Positions 1 to 9,234 are shown, counted from the first letter of the stretch. The stretch: DNA of 64,000 nt from Thermomicrobium roseum DSM 5159 (GCF_000021685.1 NC_011959.1:744001-808000); one strand, 5' to 3'. The notes: a model not told the origin generated them from the sequence alone. Program-made: numbers and translations.

Positions 1-1
1 A

Positions 2-523
2 GCGTTGGGGATTCTGGCAACCCGGATGGAGCTCGTGCGCCATCTCCCGGGTCGGTTGATCGGTGCGACGGTCGACCGGGAGGGGAAACGCGGATTCGTG
101 ATGGTGTTGCAGACGCGCGAGCAGCATATCCGACGCGAAAAGGCGACATCGAATATCTGTACGAATCAGGGACTCATGGCCCTGGCGGCGACCGTCTATC
201 TCTCGACGCTTGGAAAGCAGGGTCTGCGCAAAGTCGCTGAGCTCTGTTACCACAAGGCGCATTACCTGGCCGAGCGGATCGCCGACCTTCCCGCTTGGAA
301 CGTCATTGGAGATGGTCCCTTCTTCAATGAGTTCGCGGTACGTTGCCCGCGCGATCCACGCGAGATCAACGCGTTCCTCCTCGAACGAGGAATCATCGGC
401 GGGCTCGCACTGGGTGACTTGGTTCCCGGGCAGCAGGACCTGATGCTGTTGTGTGCGACTGAACTGACGACGCGGGAACAGATCGATCGGCTCGTCGAGG
501 CGCTCCGCGAGGCGACCGCCTGA
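2..523 (+). CDS. gcvPA: Glycine dehydrogenase (decarboxylating) subunit 1, C-terminal part
   Basis: This is the C-terminal ~173 residues of the alpha subunit of the two-subunit P-protein, the PLP-dependent decarboxylase of the glycine cleavage system. The gene enters from the left edge, so the start is missing. The diagnostic segment is REQHIRREKATSNICTNQ near residue 38, followed by the AALYL-type helix and the PFFNEF block, all typical of subunit 1 rather than of subunit 2, which carries the PLP lysine. The open frame runs to a TGA and is followed by a strong terminator. Subunit 2 (gcvPB), often next in order, is not downstream; it must lie upstream or elsewhere. Confidence 0.9.
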   Translation, partial: ALGILATRMELVRHLPGRLIGATVDREGKRGFVMVLQTREQHIRREKATSNICTNQGLMALAATVYLSTLGKQGLRKVAELCYHKAHYLAERIADLPAWNVIGDGPFFNEFAVRCPRDPREINAFLLERGIIGGLALGDLVPGQQDLMLLCATELTTREQIDRLVEALREATA

Positions 524-556
524 GTCGGCAGAGACGAGATCGTTGGGGCACAATGG

Positions 557-591
557 AACCCGAGCACTCGGTGCGAGGTGCTCGGGTTTTT
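557..591 (+). terminator. Rho-independent terminator after gcvPA
   Basis: A perfect 10-bp stem (AACCCGAGCA at 557-566 with TGCTCGGGTT at 579-588) carries an inner CTCG/CGAG stem capped by GTG, and runs into five T residues at 587-591. It ends gcvPA transcription and separates it from der, whose ATG lies 17 bp further on. Confidence 0.87.
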
Positions 592-608
592 GCGTAGGGG
601 AGCGGGGA

Positions 609-1991
609 ATGCCTTTACCGCAGGTGGCGATCGTCGGGCGCCCGAACGTCGGAAAGTCGACGCTGTTCAACCGGCTCCTTCGCCAGCGGCGGGCGATCGT
701 CGAGGAGGTCCCCGGCACGACGCGTGATCGGATCTATGGGATCGTCGAATGGAATGATTTGCGCTTCGGCCTGTTCGATACCGGCGGTCTTCTGACCGAG
801 GAGGAAATCGAGCGCTCCAGCGAACGCGAACTCGTCGAAGCGACGAAGGCACAGGCTGAACTCGCTATCGCAGAGGCCGATCTGGTGATCTTCGTCGTCG
901 ATGCCTCAGCGGGACCGACTGCCGGTGACTGGGAGGTCGCCGATTTCCTGCGGCGAACCGATAAGCCGATCCTCCTCGTGGCGAACAAGGCGGAATCGCG
1001 AGAACGCGAGTTCAATGCGTTGCAATTCTATGAGCTGGGGCTCGGTGACCCGATTCCCGTGTCGGCGCTCCACGGACGGGGTATCGCTGATCTACTCGAC
1101 GCGATCGCCGAACGTCTCCCCCGACGTGAAGAGGACGGAACTGCCGAGGCGGAGGCACCGAAGATCGCGATCGTGGGACGGCCGAACGTTGGAAAATCGG
1201 CTCTGCTCAATGCGATTCTCGGTCAGCCGCGTCAGATCGTCTCGCCTATTCCTGGCACGACGCGCGATGCGGTGGATACCGAGTTGGTTTGGAAAGGACA
1301 GCCGATCGTCCTCATCGACACGGCGGGTATCCGGCGTCCTGGCCGAATCGAACGAGGCATCGAGCGCTACAGCATCCTGCGAGCAGAACGGGCAATCGAG
1401 CGGTCAGACGTGGCGATCCTGGTGGTCGACGCGACGGAACCCTTCACGCATCAAGACCAAGCTGTAGCTGGCAAGGTGCTCGATGCCAAGAAGGGAATCG
1501 TGGTCGCCATCAACAAGTGGGATCTTTTCGAGCACATGGAGGGGGAGGGAGCGCGCGAAGCGTTCGAGGAGGATGCGCGGGAAGCGTTTCACTTCATGCC
1601 CTGGGCTCCGCTCGTCTTCGTTTCGGCATTGACTGGTAAGAATGTCGAGCACGTCGTGGATCTGGCGCTGGTGGTCGTGGCCGAGCGGTCACGGCGTATA
1701 CCGACAGCAGAACTGAACCAACTATTACGGGAGGCGATTGCCCATCATCCACCCCCGACACGACCGGGGAAGTGGGTCAAGTTCTATTATGTGACGCAGC
1801 CGGAAGTGAATCCGCCTACCTTCGTGTTCTTTTGCAATCGTCCGCAGCTCGTTCACTTCTCCTACAAGCGCTATCTCGAAAACCGAATCAGGGAGCGCTA
1901 CGGTTTTCTCGGCACGCCGATTGAGCTCGTCTTCCGGGAGCGCGAGCGTTCGGCACCTGCGTGGGAGCGTGGCAAGGCTGGTCGATCGTAG
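609..1991 (+). CDS. der: Ribosome-assembly GTPase Der (EngA)
   Basis: Tandem-GTPase protein that helps mature the 50S subunit. At 460 residues it has the usual family length. The first G domain has GRPNVGKST at residues 10-18, DTGG near 57 and NKAE near 125. The second has GRPNVGKS near 191, DTAG near 238 and NKWD near 305. A C-terminal KH-like domain of about 110 residues follows. I chose ATG 609 because it sits two residues before the conserved QVAIVGRP strand and follows a GGGGAGCGGGG stretch; the frame is open further upstream, but that part contains the terminator stem. It is followed by glyA after 25 bp. Confidence 0.96.
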   Translation: MPLPQVAIVGRPNVGKSTLFNRLLRQRRAIVEEVPGTTRDRIYGIVEWNDLRFGLFDTGGLLTEEEIERSSERELVEATKAQAELAIAEADLVIFVVDASAGPTAGDWEVADFLRRTDKPILLVANKAESREREFNALQFYELGLGDPIPVSALHGRGIADLLDAIAERLPRREEDGTAEAEAPKIAIVGRPNVGKSALLNAILGQPRQIVSPIPGTTRDAVDTELVWKGQPIVLIDTAGIRRPGRIERGIERYSILRAERAIERSDVAILVVDATEPFTHQDQAVAGKVLDAKKGIVVAINKWDLFEHMEGEGAREAFEEDAREAFHFMPWAPLVFVSALTGKNVEHVVDLALVVVAERSRRIPTAELNQLLREAIAHHPPPTRPGKWVKFYYVTQPEVNPPTFVFFCNRPQLVHFSYKRYLENRIRERYGFLGTPIELVFRERERSAPAWERGKAGRS

Positions 1992-2016
1992 AGCAGCGAA
2001 AGGATCGCAGAGCCAG

Positions 2017-3297
2017 ATGGACGAGCGATTGTGGGAGTGGGATTTCGAGGTCGCCGAAGCGATCGCGTGCGAGGAGCGGCGGCAAAGCCGGACGATCGAG
2101 CTGATCGCATCGGAGAACTTCACCAGTCCGGCGGTCCTGGCGGCGGTTGGTTCCGTGCTGACCAATAAATATGCGGAAGGGTATCCTGGACGGCGCTATT
2201 ATGGCGGATGCGAGTGTGTCGATCGTGTGGAGGAACTCGCGATCCAGCGCGCGAAGCAGTTGTTCGGTGCGCCACACGTCAATGTTCAGCCTCATTCGGG
2301 CGCACAGGCGAACATGGCTGCTTACTTTGCCGTTTTGCAGCCAGGTGACCGGATCCTCGGGATGAGCCTGCAGCATGGCGGTCATCTGACGCATGGCGCG
2401 AAGGTCAATCTCTCAGGTCGATGGTTCGAGGTGGCTTTCTACGGGGTCGATCCGGAGACCGAGCGGATCGATTATGACGCGGTTTGGCATATCGCGCGCG
2501 AAATACGACCCAAGCTGATCATTTCCGGAGCGAGTGCGTATCCGCGAGTGATCGACTTTGCACGGTTGCGCGAGATCGCCGACGACGTGGGAGCGATCCT
2601 GATGGCCGACATCGCGCACATCGCCGGTCTCGTGGCGGTTGGCTTGCATCCGTCTCCCATCGGTGTCGCCCAGCTCGTCACGACCACGACGCACAAGACG
2701 CTGCGGGGATCACGTGGGGGAATGATCATGTGCGATGCGGAATTCGCTGAAGCAGTCGACAAGGCGGTGTTCCCCGGAACACAGGGCGGGCCGCTCATGC
2801 ATGTCATTGCTGGGAAAGCGGTCGCCTTGGGCGAGGCTTTGCGCCCGACGTTCCGGACCTACATCGAGCGCGTGCTGGAGAATGCGCGGGTGTTGGCGGA
2901 AACGTTGCAGGCGGAAGGGTTCCGCCTCGTTTCGGGAGGGACCGACAATCATCTCCTGCTGGTCGACCTTCGCTCGCATGGACTCTCTGGTCGGAAGGCC
3001 GAACGGGTGCTAGACGAAGTGGGTATCACCGTCAACAAAAACACGATCCCGAACGACCCGAAACCGCCGACGCAAGCCAGTGGTATCAGGCTGGGGACGC
3101 CAGCGATGACGACGCGTGGTTTCGGCCCGGACGAGATGCGCCTGACTGCCCGCTGGATCGCCGACGTGTTGCGTGCACCTGACGACGAATCGGTCAAGGC
3201 GCGAGTGCGTGCTGAAGTCGCCGAGCTGGTTTCCCGATTCCCGGTTCCCGGCGTTACCATAGAAGCACGAACTGGCGTCGATGATGGTACTGTTTGA
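2017..3297 (+). CDS. glyA: Serine hydroxymethyltransferase
   Basis: PLP enzyme that interconverts serine and glycine with tetrahydrofolate, the main source of one-carbon units. The 426-residue protein has the SENFTS motif near residue 32, the HSGAQAN motif near 93, and the PLP lysine (K227) in TTTHKTLRG. ATG 2017 is preceded by AAAGGA at about 12 bp; the frame stays open upstream into der but has no conserved sequence there. The gene lies 25 bp after der and ends two bases into a possible TTG start of the next gene. Pairing with gcvPA at the left edge groups glycine and C1 metabolism. Confidence 0.96.
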   Translation: MDERLWEWDFEVAEAIACEERRQSRTIELIASENFTSPAVLAAVGSVLTNKYAEGYPGRRYYGGCECVDRVEELAIQRAKQLFGAPHVNVQPHSGAQANMAAYFAVLQPGDRILGMSLQHGGHLTHGAKVNLSGRWFEVAFYGVDPETERIDYDAVWHIAREIRPKLIISGASAYPRVIDFARLREIADDVGAILMADIAHIAGLVAVGLHPSPIGVAQLVTTTTHKTLRGSRGGMIMCDAEFAEAVDKAVFPGTQGGPLMHVIAGKAVALGEALRPTFRTYIERVLENARVLAETLQAEGFRLVSGGTDNHLLLVDLRSHGLSGRKAERVLDEVGITVNKNTIPNDPKPPTQASGIRLGTPAMTTRGFGPDEMRLTARWIADVLRAPDDESVKARVRAEVAELVSRFPVPGVTIEARTGVDDGTV

Positions 3298-3320
3298 GCG
3301 ACACGGAACAGGCGACGCTC

Positions 3321-4430
3321 ATGACGATCGAGCGAGCGATCATTGCGATCATCACGGCACTGGTCGCAGCTGTCGTCTGTGGAGCGACGATTCCGCGCGT
3401 CATCCGGGTCGCTGAGCGCTTCGATCTCCTCGCCTACCCAACGGAGGCACGCTGGGTCCACCGCCGACCAGTTCCTCGTATCGGGGGCTTGGCGATTTTC
3501 TTGGGCTTTTTGAGTGGATTAGCAGCGACATTTGCGCTCCCGGTGGATCGGTTTCCACAGGAGATCGAACGAATTCTCCTTCTGGTATTGGGAGCGACGA
3601 TCATCTTGGGAGCGCACCTGTACGATGATCTCTTAGGTCTCTCTCCATTAGCGAAACTGCTCTGCCAGGTCACCGGTGCTCTGATCGTTATCTTGCCGCG
3701 CTTGCGGGGGGCGGAGCATGGACTGGTTATCGAGCAATTCAATAGTCCGTTCGGCGGTGTGGTCGTGCTGCCTCTCGCGATCGCCGTGCCTTTCACGTTG
3801 TTTTGGATCGTCGGTATGATGAATACAGTCAATTTTCTGGACGGGTTGGACGGTCTCGCTGGCTCTGTCACACTGATCGCTGCTCTGGTGATGTTCGTCC
3901 ACACCTTCTTCCGCCCGGCGGGAAATCCGCAGTTCACGATTTCACTCTTGGCGGCTGCACTGGCTGGGAGTGTGGTTGGTTTCCTCCTCTACAACTGGCA
4001 TCCCGCGCGGATCATGATGGGTGATTCGGGAGCGATGCTGCTCGGGTACGTGCTGGCGGTCCTGAGCATCATCGGGGGAGCGAAGATCGCCACCGCGCTT
4101 CTCGTTTTGTGGGTTCCGATCCTGGATGTCGCCTGGCTAATCGTCTATCGATTGTGGAATGGGCGCTCGCCACTGGAGGCTGACCGGGGACACCTTCACC
4201 ACAGGTTGCTCGACCTGGGGTGGTCGCAGCGCCGGATCGCCCTGGCTTTCGTCACGATTTCCGGAGCGTTCGGAGTTTTGGCACTGGTGATGCCGGCACC
4301 TCTCTATAAGTTCATTACGTTGGTTATCGGTGGACTCGTGGGGCTCGTCGTGCTTTCCTGGCTCGCACGCCTCGAGCCAGTGCCCTATCGAGCGGAGCAA
4401 CAGCAGGAGACCAAAGCATCGTCACAGTGA
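3321..4430 (+). CDS. UDP-GlcNAc/MurNAc-pentapeptide-type phosphotransferase (WecA/MraY family)
   Basis: Polytopic membrane enzyme of the PNPT family that moves a sugar-1-phosphate from a UDP-sugar to undecaprenyl phosphate, starting a cell-surface glycan. About ten hydrophobic helices are visible in 369 residues. Family motifs are HRRPVPRIGG (residues ~43-52), DDLLGLSPLAKL, NTVNFLDGLDGL, GDSGAMLLG and the C-terminal HLHHRLLDLGWS, the last typical of WecA/TagO-like members rather than MraY. An in-frame TTG at 3294 overlaps the glyA stop; ATG 3321 is preferred because it opens directly into the first membrane helix. The sugar used cannot be read from the sequence. Confidence 0.88.
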   Translation: MTIERAIIAIITALVAAVVCGATIPRVIRVAERFDLLAYPTEARWVHRRPVPRIGGLAIFLGFLSGLAATFALPVDRFPQEIERILLLVLGATIILGAHLYDDLLGLSPLAKLLCQVTGALIVILPRLRGAEHGLVIEQFNSPFGGVVVLPLAIAVPFTLFWIVGMMNTVNFLDGLDGLAGSVTLIAALVMFVHTFFRPAGNPQFTISLLAAALAGSVVGFLLYNWHPARIMMGDSGAMLLGYVLAVLSIIGGAKIATALLVLWVPILDVAWLIVYRLWNGRSPLEADRGHLHHRLLDLGWSQRRIALAFVTISGAFGVLALVMPAPLYKFITLVIGGLVGLVVLSWLARLEPVPYRAEQQQETKASSQ

Positions 4431-4466
4431 GAGCCCTCGTGGAAGTCATCGAAGCGGGGAGAAGCG

Positions 4467-4946
4467 ATGCCGCTCTATGAGTATCGTTGCCGACGGTGCC
4501 GACGTCGATTCACCAAGTTGTTCCGTTCGATCGCCACAGCGGGTGATCCAGGTCCGTGCCCGCACTGTGGCGGGACGGAAGTCGATCGATTGCTCTCGCG
4601 TATCGTGGTTCAGCGTCGCCACCCGGAGCGTTCGGAGCCGCTGGATAGGGTCGAATGGAGTAACGAGGAGCCGGAGGCAAGCGAATTCCCCACCAGTTGG
4701 GAGGACGACGAAGGCGGTGAGTTGCCGGAATTGCCGGATACGGATGATCCCCGGGAACTCGCACGCTGGACGCGGGAGATGAGCGCGCTCGCCGGCGAAC
4801 CTCTGGATCCAGCTCTAGAGCGTGCCCTGCGGGATCTCGAGCGTGGGGAGGATCCGGACCGCGTCTTGGAGCGGTTAGACGAAGAGACGCTTCTCGCGGA
4901 TACCGCCGAGGAAGACGGAAGCAGTACTTTAGAGCAGGTCGATTAG
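4467..4946 (+). CDS. FmdB-family zinc-ribbon protein with long acidic tail
   Basis: Small protein of unknown role whose first 45 residues form an FmdB-type zinc ribbon: MPLYEYRC start, CRRC at about residues 8-11 and CPHC near 31-34. Many family members are only 60-110 residues long; this one has 159, the rest being a low-complexity Glu/Asp/Pro-rich tail that looks disordered. It lies 36 bp after the phosphotransferase and overlaps the convergent ubiB gene by 4 bp. FmdB was named from a formamidase gene cluster, which does not apply here. Confidence 0.82.
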   Translation: MPLYEYRCRRCRRRFTKLFRSIATAGDPGPCPHCGGTEVDRLLSRIVVQRRHPERSEPLDRVEWSNEEPEASEFPTSWEDDEGGELPELPDTDDPRELARWTREMSALAGEPLDPALERALRDLERGEDPDRVLERLDEETLLADTAEEDGSSTLEQVD

Positions 4947-6580
4947 CGATTCCGCCACCATTGCCACGCCAGTAGCAGACTCGCACCGACGATACTGAGA
5001 AGACCGAAGAAGAGTATGGGGCCGATCCAACGGACGAGCCACTCGGGATGCCAGACGTTCAGCAAGAGACTCAAACTGATCGCTGCTGCCGCGAGCAAGA
5101 TGGCGGTGATAAGCCGGTTGACCATCGCGCTCAAGCGCTGCGTCGCGTCCGGCAGCTCAGCGAGGTGCATGGTCACTTCGAGTTCGGCTTGCTCGAGTCG
5201 GCGAAGAAGGCGATCGATCCGGCGCGGAAATCCGACTGCTTGGCGCGCACTGTCCTCGAGCATGCGGGCCACCTGAGGGAGCCACGACTCGGGGTGATAG
5301 CGCTGCATGAGCAAGCGGCGCACGTACGGTTCTGCGACAAGAAATGGTTGAAAAGAGGGATCCAACCGCTGTCCGACTCCCTCATGCATCGAGAGCGTTT
5401 TGACGAGAAGGCTCAGTTCGGGGGGAAGCGTCAAACGCCAGCGGCGCATCAAGCGAGAGAGGTCGGCGATAACTTCGCCGAAGCGATACTCACCGAGCGA
5501 AAGCCCGTAGTATCGTTCGGCGAGATGCTGGAGTTCGCGGCGCAGTGCTGGTCGATCAGCCTCGTGCCGGATGATCCCGAGTCGCCCCAGGCTATCGATG
5601 AGCGCATCGAAGTCGTTACGGATGAAGGCCAGCAGCGCATCGGCGAGTTCGGCGCGCACGAAGGTATCGACTCGACCGACCATTCCGAAGTCGTAGACGA
5701 CGAGCCGACCGTCGGGGAGAACGGCGAAATTGCCAGGATGAGGGTCGGCGTGAAAGAAGCCATGAACGAGGACACAGTCGAGGACGAAACGAGCCGCTTG
5801 CAGCGCGAGTGCGTGGCGATCGATGCGAGCGCGGTCGAGTTCCTCGATGCGATCGATAGGGATACCATCGATTCGGCGCAGCGTGAGAACCGTCTCGGTG
5901 GTGCGGTGCCAAAAGACGCGGGGAATGACGATATCTGGCCGATCAACGAGAAGGGTCCGGAAGCGATCGGCGTTGCGTCCTTCTCGCCGGTAGTCGAGTT
6001 CGCTGCGTATGGTCCAGGCGAACTCGTCGAGGAGACCAACGAGATCGTAGTCGCGGGCGAGTGGACTGTGCCGACTGGCGAACTCGGCGATCTCGCGGAG
6101 CAGGGCTAAGTCTTCCTCGATCATGTCGGCGATGCCCGGTTTGCGGACTTTCACGATGACGCTCGTCCCGGTCGGTAAGGTCGCTGCATGGACTTGACCG
6201 ATCGAGGCCGAGGCGAGAGGGTTCGGATCGAAGGTGGCGAAGAGTTCGCCGAGCGGTCTTCCGAAACTTCGCTCGATCTCAGCGATGATCTGTTCGGCGG
6301 GGATCGGGGGAACACGATCGCGGAGCAGGGCAAGTTCAGCGATGTAGTCTGGTGGCAAGAGATCGTCGCGGGTCGACAAGATTTGTCCGAGCTTGATGAA
6401 GGTTGGCCCGAGTTCCTCGAGGGCGAGGCGGAGACGGACTGGAGTTGGGAGCTCTGGTCCTCGCGGAGTGCGGCGGAGTCGGGCAGGAATGGGGGCTCCG
6501 AGGTGATCGAGCAGCCACCCCAGTCCATGCTTGGAGAAGACGCCGGCGATCTCGAGTACTCGCCGGCGATGCGCGAACAT
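4943..6580 (-). CDS. ubiB: ABC1/UbiB-family atypical kinase-like ATPase
   Basis: Membrane-associated kinase-like protein of the ADCK/UbiB family, linked to quinone biosynthesis or lipid homeostasis. The 545-residue protein has the family-specific KxGQ motif (FIKLGQILSTR), the alanine-rich nucleotide loop (ASASIGQVH), the HGFFHADPHPGN catalytic loop and a DFG-like YDFGMVG. Two hydrophobic helices at the C terminus anchor it. ATG 6580 was chosen over longer possibilities because MFAHRRRVLEI starts the conserved part and it leaves a 122-bp divergent promoter region with htpX. No ubi or men genes are nearby, so the quinone link is family knowledge only. Confidence 0.9.
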   Translation of the reverse strand: MFAHRRRVLEIAGVFSKHGLGWLLDHLGAPIPARLRRTPRGPELPTPVRLRLALEELGPTFIKLGQILSTRDDLLPPDYIAELALLRDRVPPIPAEQIIAEIERSFGRPLGELFATFDPNPLASASIGQVHAATLPTGTSVIVKVRKPGIADMIEEDLALLREIAEFASRHSPLARDYDLVGLLDEFAWTIRSELDYRREGRNADRFRTLLVDRPDIVIPRVFWHRTTETVLTLRRIDGIPIDRIEELDRARIDRHALALQAARFVLDCVLVHGFFHADPHPGNFAVLPDGRLVVYDFGMVGRVDTFVRAELADALLAFIRNDFDALIDSLGRLGIIRHEADRPALRRELQHLAERYYGLSLGEYRFGEVIADLSRLMRRWRLTLPPELSLLVKTLSMHEGVGQRLDPSFQPFLVAEPYVRRLLMQRYHPESWLPQVARMLEDSARQAVGFPRRIDRLLRRLEQAELEVTMHLAELPDATQRLSAMVNRLITAILLAAAAISLSLLLNVWHPEWLVRWIGPILFFGLLSIVGASLLLAWQWWRNR

Positions 6581-6664
6581 TCGACGCGGAAAGAGCAATC
6601 GTGGTGCTACCACTGTCCGATGTGCCTCCTCAGAACGCGTCCGGGTATGGCATCTTCTCGGCAG

Positions 6665-6670
6665 TATAAT
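6665..6670 (+). promoter_or_regulatory. Perfect TATAAT -10 upstream of htpX
   Basis: TATAAT lies 32 bp before the htpX ATG in the ubiB/htpX divergent gap. No convincing -35 box sits 16-18 bp upstream. A GGGAGG ribosome-binding site at 6691-6696 follows. Confidence 0.5.
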
Positions 6671-6702
6671 CGCGGATCGGAAAAGCACTCGGGAGGCGAA
6701 CG

Positions 6703-7611
6703 ATGGTGTATTCGATGCGACGCGTGGAACGCTGGGCACGCGATCCCGGGTTAACGGTGCGCATGATGATCGTGCTCGCCGGTTTGGCCTTGCTCTATCT
6801 GTTCTTTCTTTCCGCGCTGATTTGGAGCGGGGTGGATACGGCGACGGTGCTCGTCATCGCCGTGCTCCTGGCGCTGTTCCAGTTCGTCTTCTCTGATCGA
6901 TTGGCTTTGGCGAGCGTGGGGGCCAGAATCCTGAAACCGGGCGAGATGCCGCGACTTCAAGAGATGGTCGAGCGGGTGGCGGCACTCGCCGGGGTACCAC
7001 GCGTACGGGTCGGTATCATCGAGACACCGGTGCCGAACGCGTTCGCCATCGGTAAGCGACTCTCCTCGTCGACGGTAGTCGTGACTCGCGGACTCCTCGA
7101 ACTCTTGAACGAAGAGGAACTCGAGGCCGTCATCGCGCATGAGATCGCGCACGTCCGCAACCGTGACGTGCTCGTCATGACGATCGCTGGGTTTTTCGTC
7201 GTTGTGGCTCAGCTCGTCTTTCGCTTCTTCCTGTGGGGAGCGGGCGGGGGCTCGGATCGAAGGCGCGGCAACGCGATCGCCCTGGCTTTCGTCGTCTCTC
7301 TGCTGGTCTGGATCATTGGGCAGTTACTGCTTTTGGCGCTCTCGCGCTACCGCGAGTTCGTGGCTGACCGGATGGCTGGGATCGTGACGGGGCGTCCGCT
7401 GGCGCTTGCTTCTGCTTTGTGGAAGATCGATGGCCGGGTCAAGCGCATTCCGCGTCGTGATTTGCGCGAAGTAGAGGAGCTGGCTGCGTTCTTCATCATC
7501 CCGCCGATCAGTCGCGAAAGCCTGGCATCGCTCTTGTCGACGCATCCGCCGGTGGAGGAGCGTGTTCGCCGCTTGGAGCAGCTGCAGCGGCAACTCGAGG
7601 GGGTGCGGTGA
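6703..7611 (+). CDS. htpX: Membrane zinc metalloprotease HtpX (M48 family)
   Basis: Membrane protease that degrades misfolded membrane proteins. It has 302 residues, with hydrophobic helices near 21-41, 46-64, 160-180 and 193-213. The zinc site is HEIAH at 146-150, and the third ligand lies in REFVAD (Glu218). ATG 6703 follows GGGAGG by 6 bp. The stop overlaps the next start as GTGA, so pspAB is translationally coupled. Pairing with pspAB and the facing pspA-pspAA genes indicates an envelope-stress role. Confidence 0.93.
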   Translation: MVYSMRRVERWARDPGLTVRMMIVLAGLALLYLFFLSALIWSGVDTATVLVIAVLLALFQFVFSDRLALASVGARILKPGEMPRLQEMVERVAALAGVPRVRVGIIETPVPNAFAIGKRLSSSTVVVTRGLLELLNEEELEAVIAHEIAHVRNRDVLVMTIAGFFVVVAQLVFRFFLWGAGGGSDRRRGNAIALAFVVSLLVWIIGQLLLLALSRYREFVADRMAGIVTGRPLALASALWKIDGRVKRIPRRDLREVEELAAFFIIPPISRESLASLLSTHPPVEERVRRLEQLQRQLEGVR

Positions 7612-8198
7612 GACGATTCCTCGATATTCTGTTGGGACGCGCAGCGCGACCGGCGCCGGCGAAGTTGGAGGGGCTGTTAGCCATCGCGAGCGCTGCGATC
7701 ACTATGGAGGCGCAGCTCGGCTTCCGGCCATGCCGGATGGCTGGCATGGTCTTCAAGCCGATCGAGTCGGTGTATTTCGAACGAGCGCAGGAAGAATTGG
7801 AGGAACTCCTGCGGATCGCTGTGAGGGAAACGCAAAGTCGATTCCGGCTCTCGACCGATTCCTACCGCTACCGCTGGGTCATTCTCGAGGATCCCGACTT
7901 CGAGGATCTCGTCGCCACTATCCAGGCGGCAAGCCAGATTTTGACAGAGCATGGCTTTGGGGAACAGCTCTTAGCAGCGGTTTTCCGATTCGACGACCAG
8001 CAGGGGCAGCCTCTTTTCTGGATCTATCAGTACAAGCTCGGAGCCTTCACGCCGTTTGCACCGCGGAAAGGTCGGCAGCGAGACGAAGCGCTCGAGCTTC
8101 GTCTCGCTGCCGTACTAGAGCACGAGTTGCCGATCGAGCGGAGACCGGAACTTTGGTATGCATTATGGGATATCCCGTTTTCTGTCACCCAGGAATGA
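7608..8198 (+). CDS. pspAB: PspA-associated protein PspAB
   Basis: Soluble 196-residue protein that resembles the PspAB family, partners of PspA/HtpX stress systems in Actinobacteria, Chloroflexi and archaea. No catalytic motif is recognisable. The features used are the N-terminal FLDILLGR start, a MEAQLGFRP/AGMVFKP region near residues 33-50, and a YRYRWVILED strand near 87. It starts at a GTG overlapping the htpX stop by 4 bp and its 3' end overlaps the convergent pspAA gene by 14 bp. The molecular function of PspAB is not established. Confidence 0.78.
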   Translation: MRRFLDILLGRAARPAPAKLEGLLAIASAAITMEAQLGFRPCRMAGMVFKPIESVYFERAQEELEELLRIAVRETQSRFRLSTDSYRYRWVILEDPDFEDLVATIQAASQILTEHGFGEQLLAAVFRFDDQQGQPLFWIYQYKLGAFTPFAPRKGRQRDEALELRLAAVLEHELPIERRPELWYALWDIPFSVTQE

Positions 8199-8463
8199 GC
8201 CCATCGCCAACGAAGAGTTGGCGCGCCTCCTCGATCGTCGTGTCTGGTGGCGGCAGAATGACATCCGACTCGACGAACTCGTCCGGGGAGACAGGAATCC
8301 CGTGCCGCCGGACCTGATCGAGGAGTTCGGCGAGCAGAGTGCGAAAGCGCTCCTCGTCCCCAGCGGCTACCGCTTCCACGATCGCGTTGTCCAGCGCATT
8401 CAATCGGTCGAAGAGGCTACTTTCGATCCGATACTGGCCCTCGGTGAGGATACGAACGATCAC
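8185..8463 (-). CDS. pspAA: PspA-associated protein PspAA
   Basis: Small acidic protein (92 residues) of the PspAA family, seen next to PspA in several phyla. Family traits are the MIVRI..EGQYR start, a LDN.IVEAV..GDEE.F helix pair in the middle, and the SDVILPPPD.T.EE tail. Its GTG start overlaps the pspA TGA by four bases (GTGA), the usual arrangement for coupled translation. It probably binds or regulates PspA; no enzyme motif is present. Confidence 0.8.
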   Translation of the reverse strand: MIVRILTEGQYRIESSLFDRLNALDNAIVEAVAAGDEERFRTLLAELLDQVRRHGIPVSPDEFVESDVILPPPDTTIEEARQLFVGDGLIPG

Positions 8464-9200
8464 GGCTGTCCTCCCTCTGGAAGCGATTTGGGAGATTCTC
8501 CCTGCCCCAATTGCTGACGGAGTGCAGCGAGTTCCGCTTCCACCGACGACGAAATGGAGATGCGAGCTAGTTCGCGTTCGACCACGTCTTGGCGTGTGCC
8601 GGTGAGGTCTTCCAGGGCGCCCGAGGTGAGCAGTTCGTCGATCGCCGAGGCACGGGCTTGCAATTGCTCGGTCTTCTGCTCCGCGCGTTCCAGTGCGAGT
8701 CCGACATCAGCCATTTCTTCCGAGATACCGGTGACTGCCTCGTTGATCTTGACTTGGGCTTCTGCAGCCGAGTATTGCGCTTTGATGACTTCCTTCCGGG
8801 TGCGGAAGGCCTCCACCTTGGCGCGGAGACGCATCTCGGCTTGCTCGAGCTTGGCCTGTTCTTGTTCGAGTGTCTGAATCTGGCGATCCAAATCCGCGAT
8901 CTGTTGCTGAGCGATCGCCTTCCGTTCCAGAGCCAGGCGTGCGAGGTCTTCCCGCCCAGCGCTCAGGGCTTGGCGAGCTTGCTCCGTCAGACGGTCCAGC
9001 GATTCCTGCAGCTTGGCGCGCTGGAGCTCCAAGCGCCGGCGAGAGGTGGTCACGTCGACGATTCCACGGCGTACCTGCTGGAGCAGCTCGAGTTGCCGTT
9101 CGTAGGCGTAATCGAGCGTTTCCCGCGGATCTTCGGCACGATCGAGCAGGCGACTCAGTTTCACTTTAACGAAAGTCGTCATGCGGGAGATGAGGCCCAT
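8460..9200 (-). CDS. pspA: Phage-shock protein A / Vipp1-like membrane-stabilising protein
   Basis: Coiled-coil ESCRT-III-like protein that binds stressed inner membranes. The 246-residue product starts with the amphipathic MGLISRM helix, followed by TRAEDP-like LLDRAEDPRETL and nearly continuous charged helices to residue ~225. ATG 9200 has a GGAGAC ribosome-binding site 4 bp upstream (the track frame extends 25 codons further but lacks similarity). It is translated before pspAA in a two-gene unit and faces htpX-pspAB. A TATACT hexamer upstream is the likely promoter. Confidence 0.93.
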   Translation of the reverse strand: MGLISRMTTFVKVKLSRLLDRAEDPRETLDYAYERQLELLQQVRRGIVDVTTSRRRLELQRAKLQESLDRLTEQARQALSAGREDLARLALERKAIAQQQIADLDRQIQTLEQEQAKLEQAEMRLRAKVEAFRTRKEVIKAQYSAAEAQVKINEAVTGISEEMADVGLALERAEQKTEQLQARASAIDELLTSGALEDLTGTRQDVVERELARISISSSVEAELAALRQQLGQGESPKSLPEGGQP

Positions 9201-9234
9201 CGCTGTCTCCTTTCCAGCGTGCGTACCTGGTGCT

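Noticed and set aside
5048..6109. 353-codon plus-strand frame
   Set aside because: Antisense shadow of ubiB with no recognisable motif or ribosome-binding site.
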